A DNA stretch of 55,008 nucleotides from assembly GCA_018268995.1 (NCBI GenBank), contig JAFDVL010000055.1, positions 1 to 55,008 of the forward strand, written 5' to 3'. This DNA comes from Acidobacteriota bacterium. Lineage in GTDB: Bacteria; Acidobacteriota; Blastocatellia; RBC074. A program made the position numbers and the translations under genes. Every line of letters begins with the position of its first letter. The stretch's first letter is position 1. This document shows positions 34,079 through 43,609 of the stretch, piece by piece. Under the pieces are notes generated by a model. It did not search any database and had not been told where the DNA came from. It saw only the letters and a list, made by a program, of their open reading frames with translations.

Positions 34079-37000
34079 ATGAGAATTGTAAACTCAGCAT
34101 TTGTGGTCATCCTGGTACCAGCAGCGCTGATCATCTTACTCACAGGCAAGATGCCATCCGCAACAACACCAAGCCTATCAGCCAAGAAAGCACCCGCAGA
34201 AAGCCCGAAACCAACGGTAAAGTCTAAAGAGCTCTCCACATTGACAGAGATAAACTCTGGCGTAATAGATTTGCTCAAGGAATTTTTGGGCATTCCGCTA
34301 AAAGAAAAAACGACGCCCACACAATTACAGACGCGCGTTCAGGTGGAATGGTTGATCGCCACTATTCCCGACCCGGAGCAATCACGACTGCCCTATTATT
34401 TCGATGCGTTCCTGGATGCAATGCAGCGCGCCATCGAAATCAAAGGTTACGTGCAAGATCGCAGCAAATTGCCCTGGAGAAAGGAACGCTCCACCAGCGA
34501 ATCAGCCGCTGGCGCTGAGAAGAAATCGCCAAAGGAGGAAAAAGAAGCTCTCGAAGCAACGCCAGGAATTATTCTCTTTCGCAGCCCGGAGAAAGCAGAG
34601 GGAGAAAAAATAAAACTACTGGCGCTTTATCTGATTGGTGAATCCCCGACCAGTGGTATTCACAAAGAGGCCATGAAAAAGGCATTGCAGGAAATCCATG
34701 ATTTTCACAACAATCCGGGACAGGAATTTCGAATCTTAGGCCCGGCCTTTTCCGGCTCTGCGACTTCGCTCAGTCTGGCCATACAGGATTGGTTGCGTAA
34801 GAAACCTGCTGACTATCACGCCCAATTCACCCTCATCGGCACCGCAACTGCGGTGAAGCCTGATACCCTGACACAGGATATGCTCAGCAGCATTCCGAGC
34901 CAGAAAGTAACTGCAAGCTGGCGCAGCACGTTAGTGCCGGATGAGTATGCGCGACAGGCGTTTTATAGTTATCTACTCCACCAACTGGGAACGATCCGTA
35001 GCCCGGAAGAAAGTTCACGCGGGTTTGAAGTGGCCTTGCTAACAGAAGGAACGACTTTCTATGGACAACAACAGCGCCAGACGGTCACGTCCACACCAGC
35101 GCCTGGCACTACATCACAGCCTGCGGCACAGGTCTCCACCAATTACAATCAGCAGATTTTGCAATTAACCTTTCCTCTGCACATTGCGCGACTGCGGAGT
35201 CTGGTTTGGAAGAACCCGGCGACCCGCACCACTTCGACGCATGACCCATTTAATTTTCAATCGGCGATGACGCCGCTACCGCTTGAAGAAGATCTGGGGA
35301 CGATTGTGCCACTGTTTTCCGACGTTTCCGCGAATTATGCTGAAGTCGTGTTGTCCACGATTTTGGGAGAAATCGAACGACAACGCATCCGCTATTTGGG
35401 CATCGTGGCAACAGACATTCGGGATTGCATTTTTCTGGCGCGGGAAATTCGGCGCAACAGCCCGAACCTAGTGCTATTTTTCTTCACCACGGATCTGCTG
35501 TTTTTGCACCCGGAAGCCAATCGGGACTTTCAGGGATCGCTGGTAGTTTCCACTTATCCACTCGCACCACAGAACAAACTGTGGACAACTGCCTTCAACC
35601 AGCAAAAACGCTGGTTGCAATTCCCGATTCAGGGAGCGCAAGGCGTTTTCAATGCGACGCTCGCGTTACTGGGACGAGCAGATGCGATGCAGGAATATGA
35701 ACCGCCGCGCCTTAAAACCAGCGCCAATGCGACGCCAGGTGACGGCCCCCAACGTCCGGCGCTCTGGTTAAGCGTGATTGGGCGCGACAATATCTGGCCG
35801 CTGACCACCTTAAAACTCAGCCCGGAGTATCCCGCCGGGTTGTCATCCCAGGAATTCGAGGCACTCAATAAGCAGTTGGAGAGATATTTATATCCAGACC
35901 CCAGCGCCACGCCCGCAGTAGCCTCCATTGCACCGCCCACATCTCCCCCGGTGAATAGCCGCAAACGATTTCATTCGGAAGCTGCCTATATCAGCTTCCA
36001 CCTCCTGGTTTTCATCGTTTGTCTCTTGCCGACCTACAGTTTCTTTTCGTTTCTGACCAAGCTGCTTTCACGGCGGCGGAAACAGCAAAGGGAGGTCGGT
36101 TGGCATTGGGGCTGGATGATTTTCGATAAACCAGTAGATGAGGAAAATCACCGACTCGCCCTGCAACGCTGGATGTATATGACGGGCTGCCTACTGGCAC
36201 TACTATGCCTGAGCGTTCCGATGTGGCTGTTGTCGTTCGTACCCGTGTATACGGGCCATTGGAATCACTTCGCGCGGTTGGGGTATGTGCTGATCGGCAC
36301 TGTCTTTTTCTGTGCTACGCTGGTGGTGTTATGGCATCTGTTCGCGTTGCTCTATGCCTTTCTCTGGCTGGTGTGGGAAACCGTGCAGGTGCTTCGGCAA
36401 AAAGTGCCGCACAACTTTTGGAGAACTGCGCAGGAATACGGGATTTTAGGCAGCTTCGTGCTGGCACTTCCGCTGAGCGCATTTGTGCTTCTGGTGGGAC
36501 GGCACTTCATCGGCTCGTACATCCACCGCAGCGAAGTGGAATGGATACTGCTGTGGGAACGCACGGTGGGCAATTTCAGTGGCGTGTCACCACTATTGCC
36601 GGTTGCCCTGATCGCCACTGCGACGTTGACGTGGGCACTGTGCGCATTGCGCCGCTTGCGACTGATGGAACGAGGCAAACCGCGCGCGGGCGAATTAAGC
36701 TTCTTGATGCTGCCCGCGTTTATTCCTGAAAAAGGCGCTACCGGATCGGCAGCCCGACAGGAAAATAAAGACATCACGCGGCTCGAACACAAGATTCATC
36801 GTTGGTTGAGTTGTGCAATTCATCGCCTTCCAGGTTGGTCTTGGACAGTCGCGACGTTACTGGCAGCGTGTGCCTTGACGATGGGAGCCAAGTTGATGCC
36901 TTCGGTCGAGGGGCTTTGGTTCAATCGCGGCATCACAGCCCTGTTCGTGCTGGCTTATCTGTCTATCGCGCTGAATTTCTTGCGCTTTCTGGTGGTCTGG

Positions 37001-37972
37001 TCAGCATTACAGCGGCTGTTACGACGCCTCTCCTGGCATCCATTGCTAATGGGCTATCATCTGCCAAAGCCTGAGCAATGCCCTGTCCTTGGAAATTTGC
37101 GACTGGAACTTTCCACGCCGCTTCCTACCTTTACCTCTTTGACCAAATCGGTCGAGCAAGCCCGTCACCTTTGTCGTCTGCTCCAGCACAACGAAAATCT
37201 GACCGAAGGCAAAGTGGAGTCGTCACTGATTCGGAAAGCCGAAACCGATCTGGCTACGGCGTTGGATTTTGACGCACAGAACAAGTGGCAACACGCCTTT
37301 GCCAAACGCAATGCCGTCCGCCTTCGCCTCGTTGCCTTTAGCGAACAAGTCGCGAAGCTGCTGCACAAACAATGGAGTATCGAAATCGAAGAAGGCCCCG
37401 AAGCCAAATCTACAGCACCTGTCGTCACGTCGCCCACATTGTCAGGAGTGTCAGTCACCGCCCTCGTAGGGACGCAGCCGCCACGCCGCGCCTATCTGGG
37501 GCGGAAACCCGTAACGAACGGAAACACAAATAACCTGGCGGCGACGAAAGAGAAAATCTTAGAGCAAAGCGAGCATTTTCTCGTTTCTCGCTTGATCGGT
37601 TTTCTGCAATATGTGTTGGAACAGATGCAAAACCTGGTGGTGTTTGTGACAGCAGGAATCTTGTTGATGCTCGGCGCAGTCTTATCGTATCCCTTTCAAC
37701 CCATGTCGCCCTTGCTGATCTTTAATTGGATTACGATTGTCACCGTCGTGGCGATCACGATGCTGATCTTTGTGCAGATGAACCGGAACCCAACGCTCAG
37801 CCTATTGTCCGGCACACAACCCGGCGCGGTGAACTGGAACAGTCAATTTATCCTGCAAGTGCTGGTTCACGGTCTTTTGCCACTTCTGGCAATCACTGGC
37901 GCACAATTTTCGGATTCGTTGCACGAACTAATGGGGTGGATAGGGCTGACTTCACACGGCGGGGCACAATAA
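34079..37972 (+). CDS. Unrecognised 1,297-residue multi-pass membrane protein with receptor-like N-terminal half
   Basis: GAGGGGG precedes the ATG. One N-terminal helix (residues 6-23) is followed by about 610 extracytoplasmic residues. Residues 176-520 alternate strands and helices like a type-I periplasmic binding protein: IKLLALYLIGE, FRILGPAFSGSATSLSLAIQDWL, FTLIGTATAV, FEVALLTEGTTFYG, RYLGIVATDIRDCIFLAREI, LVLFFFTTDLLFL and QGSLVVSTYPL. From 639 on there are about ten further hydrophobic helices (639-662, 699-722, 732-772, 788-808, 837-857, 919-938, 951-975, 1187-1233, 1256-1275) separated by cytoplasmic-looking loops, the largest at 976-1186. No enzymatic domain, histidine kinase or cyclase motif is visible. 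It stands alone between intergenic regions. Interpretation as a membrane receptor is an inference from layout. Confidence 0.8.
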   Translation: MRIVNSAFVVILVPAALIILLTGKMPSATTPSLSAKKAPAESPKPTVKSKELSTLTEINSGVIDLLKEFLGIPLKEKTTPTQLQTRVQVEWLIATIPDPEQSRLPYYFDAFLDAMQRAIEIKGYVQDRSKLPWRKERSTSESAAGAEKKSPKEEKEALEATPGIILFRSPEKAEGEKIKLLALYLIGESPTSGIHKEAMKKALQEIHDFHNNPGQEFRILGPAFSGSATSLSLAIQDWLRKKPADYHAQFTLIGTATAVKPDTLTQDMLSSIPSQKVTASWRSTLVPDEYARQAFYSYLLHQLGTIRSPEESSRGFEVALLTEGTTFYGQQQRQTVTSTPAPGTTSQPAAQVSTNYNQQILQLTFPLHIARLRSLVWKNPATRTTSTHDPFNFQSAMTPLPLEEDLGTIVPLFSDVSANYAEVVLSTILGEIERQRIRYLGIVATDIRDCIFLAREIRRNSPNLVLFFFTTDLLFLHPEANRDFQGSLVVSTYPLAPQNKLWTTAFNQQKRWLQFPIQGAQGVFNATLALLGRADAMQEYEPPRLKTSANATPGDGPQRPALWLSVIGRDNIWPLTTLKLSPEYPAGLSSQEFEALNKQLERYLYPDPSATPAVASIAPPTSPPVNSRKRFHSEAAYISFHLLVFIVCLLPTYSFFSFLTKLLSRRRKQQREVGWHWGWMIFDKPVDEENHRLALQRWMYMTGCLLALLCLSVPMWLLSFVPVYTGHWNHFARLGYVLIGTVFFCATLVVLWHLFALLYAFLWLVWETVQVLRQKVPHNFWRTAQEYGILGSFVLALPLSAFVLLVGRHFIGSYIHRSEVEWILLWERTVGNFSGVSPLLPVALIATATLTWALCALRRLRLMERGKPRAGELSFLMLPAFIPEKGATGSAARQENKDITRLEHKIHRWLSCAIHRLPGWSWTVATLLAACALTMGAKLMPSVEGLWFNRGITALFVLAYLSIALNFLRFLVVWSALQRLLRRLSWHPLLMGYHLPKPEQCPVLGNLRLELSTPLPTFTSLTKSVEQARHLCRLLQHNENLTEGKVESSLIRKAETDLATALDFDAQNKWQHAFAKRNAVRLRLVAFSEQVAKLLHKQWSIEIEEGPEAKSTAPVVTSPTLSGVSVTALVGTQPPRRAYLGRKPVTNGNTNNLAATKEKILEQSEHFLVSRLIGFLQYVLEQMQNLVVFVTAGILLMLGAVLSYPFQPMSPLLIFNWITIVTVVAITMLIFVQMNRNPTLSLLSGTQPGAVNWNSQFILQVLVHGLLPLLAITGAQFSDSLHELMGWIGLTSHGGAQ

Positions 37973-37987
37973 GGAGAGGAGAAAAAG

Positions 37988-38040
37988 AAGGGAAGACAAG
38001 CAGCCATTAGGATAACAACTTCAGCCCCCGGTCTTCCCTT
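37988..38040. terminator. Bidirectional terminator between the membrane protein and the dehydratase
   Basis: AAGGGAAGAC (37988-37997) pairs with GTCTTCCCTT (38031-38040) across a 33-base loop. On the minus strand it is followed by CTTTTTC, on the plus strand by CCCCAATTTT. It lies exactly between two convergent stop codons. Confidence 0.65.
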
Positions 38041-38051
38041 CCCCAATTTTG

Positions 38052-39773
38052 CTAATGCGAATCACGCGTCACAACCGTGCCGCTCTTACCAACCAGAAAA
38101 TCAAAATCGGCCCCTTTGTCTGCGCCCAGCACGCGCTCAACGTAAAGCTTATAGTAGCCACGATCTGCCGGAGGCAATTCCGGCGTCCACTGTGCCCGGC
38201 GCTGTGCTAATTCATCTTCTGAAACATCCAGATGCAGACGGCGGGATTCAACATCCAGCTCAATGAAATCGCCATTTTGGACGAGGGCGAGATTTCCGCC
38301 TGCGGCTGCTTCCGGTGAAACGTGCAGGATAACAGTTCCGTAGGCAGTGCCGCTCATGCGTGCATCTGAAATGCGGATCATATCGGTGATACCTTTGCGC
38401 AGGACTTTCGGCGGCAAGGGCATATTGCCAACTTCCGGCATTCCTGGATACCCTTTGGGGCCACAGTTTTTCAGCACCAGAATGCAGGATTCATCTACGT
38501 CAAGATTTTCGTCATCAATGCGTGTATGAAAATCTTCGATGTTTTCAAACACAACGGCTCGCCCGCGATGTTTCATCAAGGCAGGCGTTGCCGCAGAGGG
38601 CTTCAGCACCGCTCCGTTCGGGCAAAGATTTCCATGTAACACAGCAATGCCGCCTTCCGGCTTGAAGGGATTTTCCAACGGAAAGATCACATCGCGATTA
38701 AAGCATTCTGCGTCTTTGACGTTTTCGCCAATCGTCTTGCCATTGACCGTCAAGGCGTCTTTGTGGATCAAATCACCAAGTTCGCGAATGATGACCGGCA
38801 GACCTCCAGCATAATAAAAGTCTTCCATCAAATATTGCCCCGACGGCATGAGGTTCAATAAACACGGGACTTCTTTTCCAAGATTGTCCCAGTCTTCCAA
38901 CGAGAATTCGACGCCAACCCGACCAGCAATCGCCAGCAAATGAATCACGGCATTTGTCGAACCACCGATTGCGCCGTTCACCCGCACCGCGTTTTCAAAA
39001 GCCTCACGAGTCATAATTTTCGAGATCGTCAAATCTTCGTGCACCATCTCAACAATGCGACGGCCTGCAGTGTGCGCTAACGCATAGCGCCGCGAATCCA
39101 CAGCAGGAATTGCAGCATTGGTCGGCAAGCCCATTCCCAATGCCTCCACCATGCTCGCCATCGTCGAAGCCGTGCCCATTGTCATGCAATGCCCGGCGGA
39201 ACGGCTCATACAGCTTTCTGCCGCAAAAAATTCTTCGGGCGACATCTGCCCGCTGCGCATCTCTTCGCTAAACTGCCAGACTGCCGTGCCAGAACCAATC
39301 TCTGTCCCGCGATATTTACCATTCAGCATCGGGCCGCCACTGACAAAAATAGCGGGAATGTCACAACTTGCTGCACCCATCAACAACGAAGGGGTCGTTT
39401 TGTCACAACCACCCAGCAACACAACGCCATCAATCGGATTACCACGAATGGATTCTTCGACATCCATGCTCACCAGATTGCGGAACAGCATCGCCGTTGG
39501 ACGCATGATCGGCTCTCCGGTCGACATCACAGGAAATTCCAGCGGAAAGCCGCCCGCCTCCCACACGCCACGTTTGACGCGGTCGGCAATGTCGCGGAAA
39601 TGTGCGTTACAAGGATTCAATTCCGACCAGGTGTTGCAAATACCGATGACCGGTCGCCCATCAAACACGTGATCGGGCAAGCCCTGATTTTTCATCCAAC
39701 TGCGATAAATAAAGCCGGCTTTGTCCATTTTACCGAACCAGCTTTGGCTCCGAAGTTTTCGCTTTTCTGTCAT
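38052..39773 (-). CDS. IlvD/Edd-family sugar-acid dehydratase, L-arabinonate dehydratase-like
   Basis: A 573-residue Fe-S dehydratase. The three cluster cysteines are in NPCNAH, GGCDKTTPS and AGHCMTMGTAS; the catalytic serine is in SDARMSGTAYG. Sequence follows Rhizobium L-arabinonate dehydratase almost word for word (DGRPVIGICNTWSELNPCN, GPMLNGKYRGTEIGSGT, IGGSTNAVIHLLAIAGRVG, KNCGPKGYPGMPEVGNM, and ending TVVTRDSH), more than it follows dihydroxyacid dehydratase IlvD. It should convert a pentonate to a 2-keto-3-deoxy acid in non-phosphorylative pentose oxidation. No other pathway gene is nearby, so arabinonate, xylonate or fuconate remain possible. AAGGG precedes the ATG. Confidence 0.9.
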   Translation of the reverse strand: MTEKRKLRSQSWFGKMDKAGFIYRSWMKNQGLPDHVFDGRPVIGICNTWSELNPCNAHFRDIADRVKRGVWEAGGFPLEFPVMSTGEPIMRPTAMLFRNLVSMDVEESIRGNPIDGVVLLGGCDKTTPSLLMGAASCDIPAIFVSGGPMLNGKYRGTEIGSGTAVWQFSEEMRSGQMSPEEFFAAESCMSRSAGHCMTMGTASTMASMVEALGMGLPTNAAIPAVDSRRYALAHTAGRRIVEMVHEDLTISKIMTREAFENAVRVNGAIGGSTNAVIHLLAIAGRVGVEFSLEDWDNLGKEVPCLLNLMPSGQYLMEDFYYAGGLPVIIRELGDLIHKDALTVNGKTIGENVKDAECFNRDVIFPLENPFKPEGGIAVLHGNLCPNGAVLKPSAATPALMKHRGRAVVFENIEDFHTRIDDENLDVDESCILVLKNCGPKGYPGMPEVGNMPLPPKVLRKGITDMIRISDARMSGTAYGTVILHVSPEAAAGGNLALVQNGDFIELDVESRRLHLDVSEDELAQRRAQWTPELPPADRGYYKLYVERVLGADKGADFDFLVGKSGTVVTRDSH

Positions 39774-40123
39774 TGATTGACCCTTCCAAAAGTTATTGAG
39801 TGCGAGAAGAAGGCGTTATCTTGCCTCAGACTATCCTCTCTAGGCAACGGAATGAAGATCAATCTCGAAGATCAATCCTGACATTCACAGCATTACGATT
39901 CAGCCACATTAAATATGCGTGTTATTTGCGAAGTGTGTGTAAGCAGTTCTGCTTGTCCTACAACCAAATTGTGGGCAACAAACCAACACTCCTACAATAT
40001 TGTCGTCGAGAGTCAAGTCAGGTACGCCGACAACCATCGCCTAAAGCGATCATCGTCAATATTCATAGGCATTTGATGCTGTTCTGCCCTTGCGGCATAG
40101 GTCTTGCACAATTCAAATTGAAA
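39774..40123. other. Divergent intergenic region, dehydratase / sigma-54 activator
   Basis: About 350 bases. The open frame of the activator extends through it to a GTG at 39800, but the encoded stretch (many Cys, Arg and His, no domain pattern) does not look like protein. It must hold the promoters of both genes; none with good spacing was recognised. Confidence 0.4.
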
Positions 40124-41752
40124 ATGATTCTGTCGGAGCAGGTAAATCCAGTGAACGCATTTACAGAATTCGCCTTGGTCAAATCACAGTCACCACAGAT
40201 AGATTTTTCGGATGAATCTACAGGCCTTTTCACGCTGCTGGCAGAGTTAAGTCAAATTCTGGCTGGAACCGATGGATTCGGAAATGTTTCCAATCGGGCA
40301 TTGGAATTACTAAAACAAAACTTTGGCGTGGTTCGCGCGGCGGTTTTGTTGTGTGACAATAATTACTCTGACGAGATTCAAACTGTTGCGTCCTTTGGTT
40401 GGCCGCTGCGAAAGAGAAAATACCTGTCTGGCTTACAAAATTCTTCGCGTCTCTCTGTCATCAGAGAAGTCCTGAAAACCGGGAGCGAATTTATCAGCGT
40501 CACGCCTCACCGTACCCTGACAGCAAACGGCAAACTGCTTTCATCTTCCCCTCCCCCCAAGGACACCATCCTTGTGCTTTGTTTTCCCATGCGGCTCGAA
40601 CAAGATCCGCCCCTTGGAGCATTCAGCCTCGAAGTCAGCTGTTCTGACCCGCAATCAAAACAAAATCTTTTGCAGTTGTTTCGGATGGTCACACTGATGC
40701 TCACGCAGGCATTGACGCTCAATCAATTGGTTGAAGCCGCAACGCAGCGGATGCTGGAAGACAACTCCAACCTGCGGGCAGAGTTAAGTGAGCGGTATGA
40801 TTTTTCACATATCATCGGCAATAGCGGCCCAATGCGCGAGGTTTATGAACAAATCGCCCAGGTTGCCTGTACCAATACGACCGTCTTAATTACAGGTGAA
40901 TCCGGCACAGGCAAAGAACTGGTGGCGCACGCGCTGCACATCAATTCGCCGCGTGCGAGCAAGCCTTTTATCAAAGTAAACTGTGCCGCGCTCCCAGAAG
41001 AATTAATTGCATCAGAGCTTTTCGGGCACGAACGCGGAGCGTATACAGGCGCAGAGAAAACGAAACCAGGGCGCTTTGATTTGGCAGAAGGTGGGACGCT
41101 TTTTCTGGATGAAATCGGCGAGCTAAAAGTCAACATTCAGATTCAGCTTTTACGTGTTTTACAGCAACGCGAATATGAACGCATCGGCGGAATCAAAACG
41201 ATCAAGGCAGATGTTCGGATCATTGTTGCCACCAATCGTGACCTGGAAAAAGAAGTGGCAGCAGGTCGTTTTCGCGCGGATCTATACTATCGGCTGAATG
41301 TCTTTACGATCTCGACACCTGCCTTGCGAGAGCGCCCGGACGATATTTCAGCCTTAGCGGAATACTTTCTCAAGAAGCACGCGCGCGCGCATCGCAAAGC
41401 ACAGCTCCGATTATCCACGCGGGCACTGGATTATCTCAAATCCTATTCGTGGCCCGGCAATGTGCGTGAACTGGAAAACGTTTTGGAACGCGCGGTGGTC
41501 GTCGCGGACGGGCCGTTAATTCAGCATTATCATCTGCCGCCGAGCCTGCAAACCATCGAACCCGTGCAAAGTGAAAAACGCGGCGGATTGCTGGAAGAAG
41601 TGGACACATTTGAACGAGAGCTGATTCTCGACGCGCTGAAAAATACGCGCGGCAAACGCACGCAAGCGGCAAAGCAACTGAAAATCAGTGAACGATTGCT
41701 GACCTACAAAGTCAAAAAATATGGGATTGATTGTGAAATGTTTCGGCGCTGA
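40124..41752 (+). CDS. Sigma-54-dependent enhancer-binding transcriptional activator (NifA/NtrC-type) with GAF-like sensor
   Basis: About 542 residues. N-terminal GAF-like sensor (LLAELSQILAGTDGFGNVSNRALELLKQNFGVVRAAVLLC..) of roughly 190 residues, then an AAA+ domain: Walker A GESGTGKE, sigma-54 contact loop GAYTGA (Y in place of the usual F), Walker B TLFLDEIGE, arginine finger region RERPDDI, and a C-terminal Fis-type helix-turn-helix GKRTQAAKQLKISERLLTYK. No receiver domain, so a small ligand probably controls it, as for NifA. Start is uncertain: ATG 40124 lacks a ribosome site, GTG 40151 has GGAGCAGG upstream. It precedes the nitrate ABC operon, whose promoter region has a sigma-54 box. 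Confidence 0.93.
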   Translation: MILSEQVNPVNAFTEFALVKSQSPQIDFSDESTGLFTLLAELSQILAGTDGFGNVSNRALELLKQNFGVVRAAVLLCDNNYSDEIQTVASFGWPLRKRKYLSGLQNSSRLSVIREVLKTGSEFISVTPHRTLTANGKLLSSSPPPKDTILVLCFPMRLEQDPPLGAFSLEVSCSDPQSKQNLLQLFRMVTLMLTQALTLNQLVEAATQRMLEDNSNLRAELSERYDFSHIIGNSGPMREVYEQIAQVACTNTTVLITGESGTGKELVAHALHINSPRASKPFIKVNCAALPEELIASELFGHERGAYTGAEKTKPGRFDLAEGGTLFLDEIGELKVNIQIQLLRVLQQREYERIGGIKTIKADVRIIVATNRDLEKEVAAGRFRADLYYRLNVFTISTPALRERPDDISALAEYFLKKHARAHRKAQLRLSTRALDYLKSYSWPGNVRELENVLERAVVVADGPLIQHYHLPPSLQTIEPVQSEKRGGLLEEVDTFERELILDALKNTRGKRTQAAKQLKISERLLTYKVKKYGIDCEMFRR

Positions 41753-41755
41753 ATA

Positions 41756-41874
41756 GAACCACGGGGAGCACTGGAGGCACTGGGGAAAAACATTTTGTGG
41801 AAAGAGGTTTTGCTTCAAACTGATTGCCCTTAACCCTTGGTCACTCTCCATACCTCCCGTGCCCCCCGTGGTTC
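41756..41874. repeat. Dispersed inverted-repeat element, CCACGG family, copy 2
   Basis: Left end GAACCACGGGGAGCACTGGA and right end CCTCCCGTGCCCCCCGTGGTTC are complementary at most positions, around a variable centre. It follows the activator stop by 3 bases. Sequence of the arms differs from copy 1 by matched changes (GGAG to GGGGAG on both sides), suggesting the ability to fold is maintained. Confidence 0.75.
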
Positions 41875-42077
41875 ATTCGGAAAATCTTTTTCCTGAAAAT
41901 CATAGTTTGCCAAAACACCATAATTCTTTACCTGAAAATTTTGCACTTCCTACACATTTGTAAGATACACATTTTTTCTCACCTGACACGCATGCCACCA
42001 TCTTCAGTTCAAATCCAGTTCCTAACCTGTTATTTCGCCAAGCAATTGGCTTTTCAGCTTCCATTATTTTTCGGTCG

Positions 42078-42093
42078 TGGTACGGGTCTTGCC
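42078..42093 (+). promoter_or_regulatory. Sigma-54 (-24/-12) promoter of the nrt operon
   Basis: TGGTACGGGTCTTGCC matches the consensus TGGYAYRNNNNTTGCW at 15 of 16 positions, with the invariant GG (42079-42080) and GC (42091-42092) 10 bases apart. Expected start near 42104, about 110 bases before nrtA. A sigma-54 activator gene lies directly upstream, and GCCAAGCAATTGGC (42037-42050) is a palindrome 27 bases before the box that could be an activator site. Confidence 0.75.
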
Positions 42094-42214
42094 CTTCCAG
42101 TTGGCGAGTGTGACGCAAACACACGGCAGTATTCATCGCTTCAAACAGGCCGTAGCATTTACTCGCGGTCAGATTTTGTTTCGACTCAATTACCACTGGA
42201 AGGACACCCGATTC

Positions 42215-43462
42215 ATGATGAAACGTCGCTCTTTTCTTCGCAACGCAATCGCCGCCAGCGGGCTGGCCGGCCTGTCAGGCACGCTATTGAACGCCTGTTC
42301 GTCTAAAAATATGAACTCAGTTTCTGCATCCAGCAATAAAATCAAAATCGGGTTTATCCCGCTCACGGATTGCGCCTCAGTCGTGATGGCGCACGAACTT
42401 GGCCTGTACAAAAAGCACGGCGTAGATGTTGAGGTCACGCGCGAAGCATCGTGGGCAACGATTCGAGACAAACTCCTGGCGGGCGATTTGCACGGCGCGC
42501 ATTGCTTATTCGGAATGCCATTTTCAGTCTACACTGGCGTTGGCGGACAAGCCGGACAGGAAATGCACATCGCCATGATCCTGAATCAAAACGGGCAGGC
42601 GATCACACTGGCGAAAGATTTTTGTGGCCCGGTTGGTTTCCGTGAAGTTGGCAAAGTCAAACCTTCCGTTGAAGCCATGAAGGCCAAGAAAACCGTGACG
42701 TTTGCGATGACGTTTCCCGGCGGCACACACGATTTATGGCTTCGTTACTGGCTGGCCGCAACAGGTGTGGATCAAAAAACCGTGAAGGTCATCACCATTC
42801 CGCCGCCGCAAATGGTCGCCAACATGAAGGTCGGCAATATGGATGGTTTCTGCGTTGGCGAACCCTGGAACGGCGTTGCCGTCCAACAAGGGATCGGCAC
42901 CACGCACGTTGCATCGCAGGACATCTGGAAAAATCATCCTGAAAAAGCATTGGTGGTGAATAAGACCTTCAGCGAAACACGCCGCGACGAATTAAAGGCG
43001 GTGATGAAAGCCACGTTGGAAGCTTCGGTCTGGTTGGATGATCTGAACAATCGCAAGCAAGCTGCGGCTGTGATTGGCAAGCAATCTTATGTAAACGCGC
43101 CGCCCGAAGTCATCGAAGCGCGATTGCTGGGCAAATACGATCTCGGCTGCAATCAATCGCACGAATACAAAGACGATTACATGGTCTTTCATCGCGACGG
43201 ACAAGTGAACTTCCCGCGCAAAGCGCACGGCATCTGGTTTATGGCGCAGTACGTGCGGTTTGGCTACTTGCCGCAAGCCCCCGATTACAAAGCCATCGCA
43301 GACAAACTGGTCTTGCAGGATTTGTACAAGGACGTGGCGAAAGGGATGAATCTGGCCATTCCCGAAGACGATATGAAGCCGTTCACCCTGGATTTAGATA
43401 AGGTTGTATTCGATCCAAACAAACCCGAACTGGCGCTGTCCGCCGACAAAACCAAAGCCTAG
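42215..43462 (+). CDS. nrtA: ABC transporter substrate-binding protein, nitrate type (NrtA/CmpA family)
   Basis: About 415 residues. N-terminus MMKRRSFLRNAIAASGLAGL has a twin-arginine motif and ends in LNAC, so this is probably a Tat-exported lipoprotein anchored at Cys. Family signature: IGFIPLTDCASVVMAHELGLY, EASWATIRDKLLAGDLHGAHCLFGMPF, ILNQNGQAIT, FPGGTHDLWLRYWLAATG and DGFCVGEPWN, which follow cyanobacterial NrtA. It binds nitrate, nitrite or bicarbonate. GGAAGGA is 7-10 bases before the tandem ATGs at 42215 and 42218. First gene of nrtABD; the operon is preceded by a sigma-54 box. Confidence 0.93.
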   Translation: MMKRRSFLRNAIAASGLAGLSGTLLNACSSKNMNSVSASSNKIKIGFIPLTDCASVVMAHELGLYKKHGVDVEVTREASWATIRDKLLAGDLHGAHCLFGMPFSVYTGVGGQAGQEMHIAMILNQNGQAITLAKDFCGPVGFREVGKVKPSVEAMKAKKTVTFAMTFPGGTHDLWLRYWLAATGVDQKTVKVITIPPPQMVANMKVGNMDGFCVGEPWNGVAVQQGIGTTHVASQDIWKNHPEKALVVNKTFSETRRDELKAVMKATLEASVWLDDLNNRKQAAAVIGKQSYVNAPPEVIEARLLGKYDLGCNQSHEYKDDYMVFHRDGQVNFPRKAHGIWFMAQYVRFGYLPQAPDYKAIADKLVLQDLYKDVAKGMNLAIPEDDMKPFTLDLDKVVFDPNKPELALSADKTKA

Positions 43463-43488
43463 ATTGAATTTGAATTGTGTGAGGAATG

Positions 43489-43560
43489 TAACCACGGGGA
43501 GCACAGGGGAAATTAGCTTCGCTACGTCTTTCCTCGTGCGCTCAGTGTTCCCCGTGGTTC
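43489..43560. repeat. Dispersed inverted-repeat element, CCACGG family, copy 3
   Basis: Left end TAACCACGGGGAGCACAGGG and right end TCAGTGTTCCCCGTGGTTC pair with few mismatches; centre about 25 bases. It lies between nrtA and nrtB. No T run, so transcription of nrtB can continue; the hairpin may instead protect the upstream mRNA and raise nrtA level. Confidence 0.7.
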
Positions 43561-43609
43561 CGCTCTCTGATCAATTCAAACAGGCCTAGCCAAAATAGGA
43601 GCCACCTTA

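Noticed and set aside
39800..40123. N-terminal extension of the sigma-54 activator
   Set aside because: The GTG at 39800 gives about 108 extra residues with no similarity to a domain. The protein begins sensibly near 40124 or 40151.
41824..42306. 160-codon plus-strand frame between the activator and nrtA
   Set aside because: It overlaps a repeat element, the sigma-54 box and the start of nrtA in another frame; no recognisable protein features.
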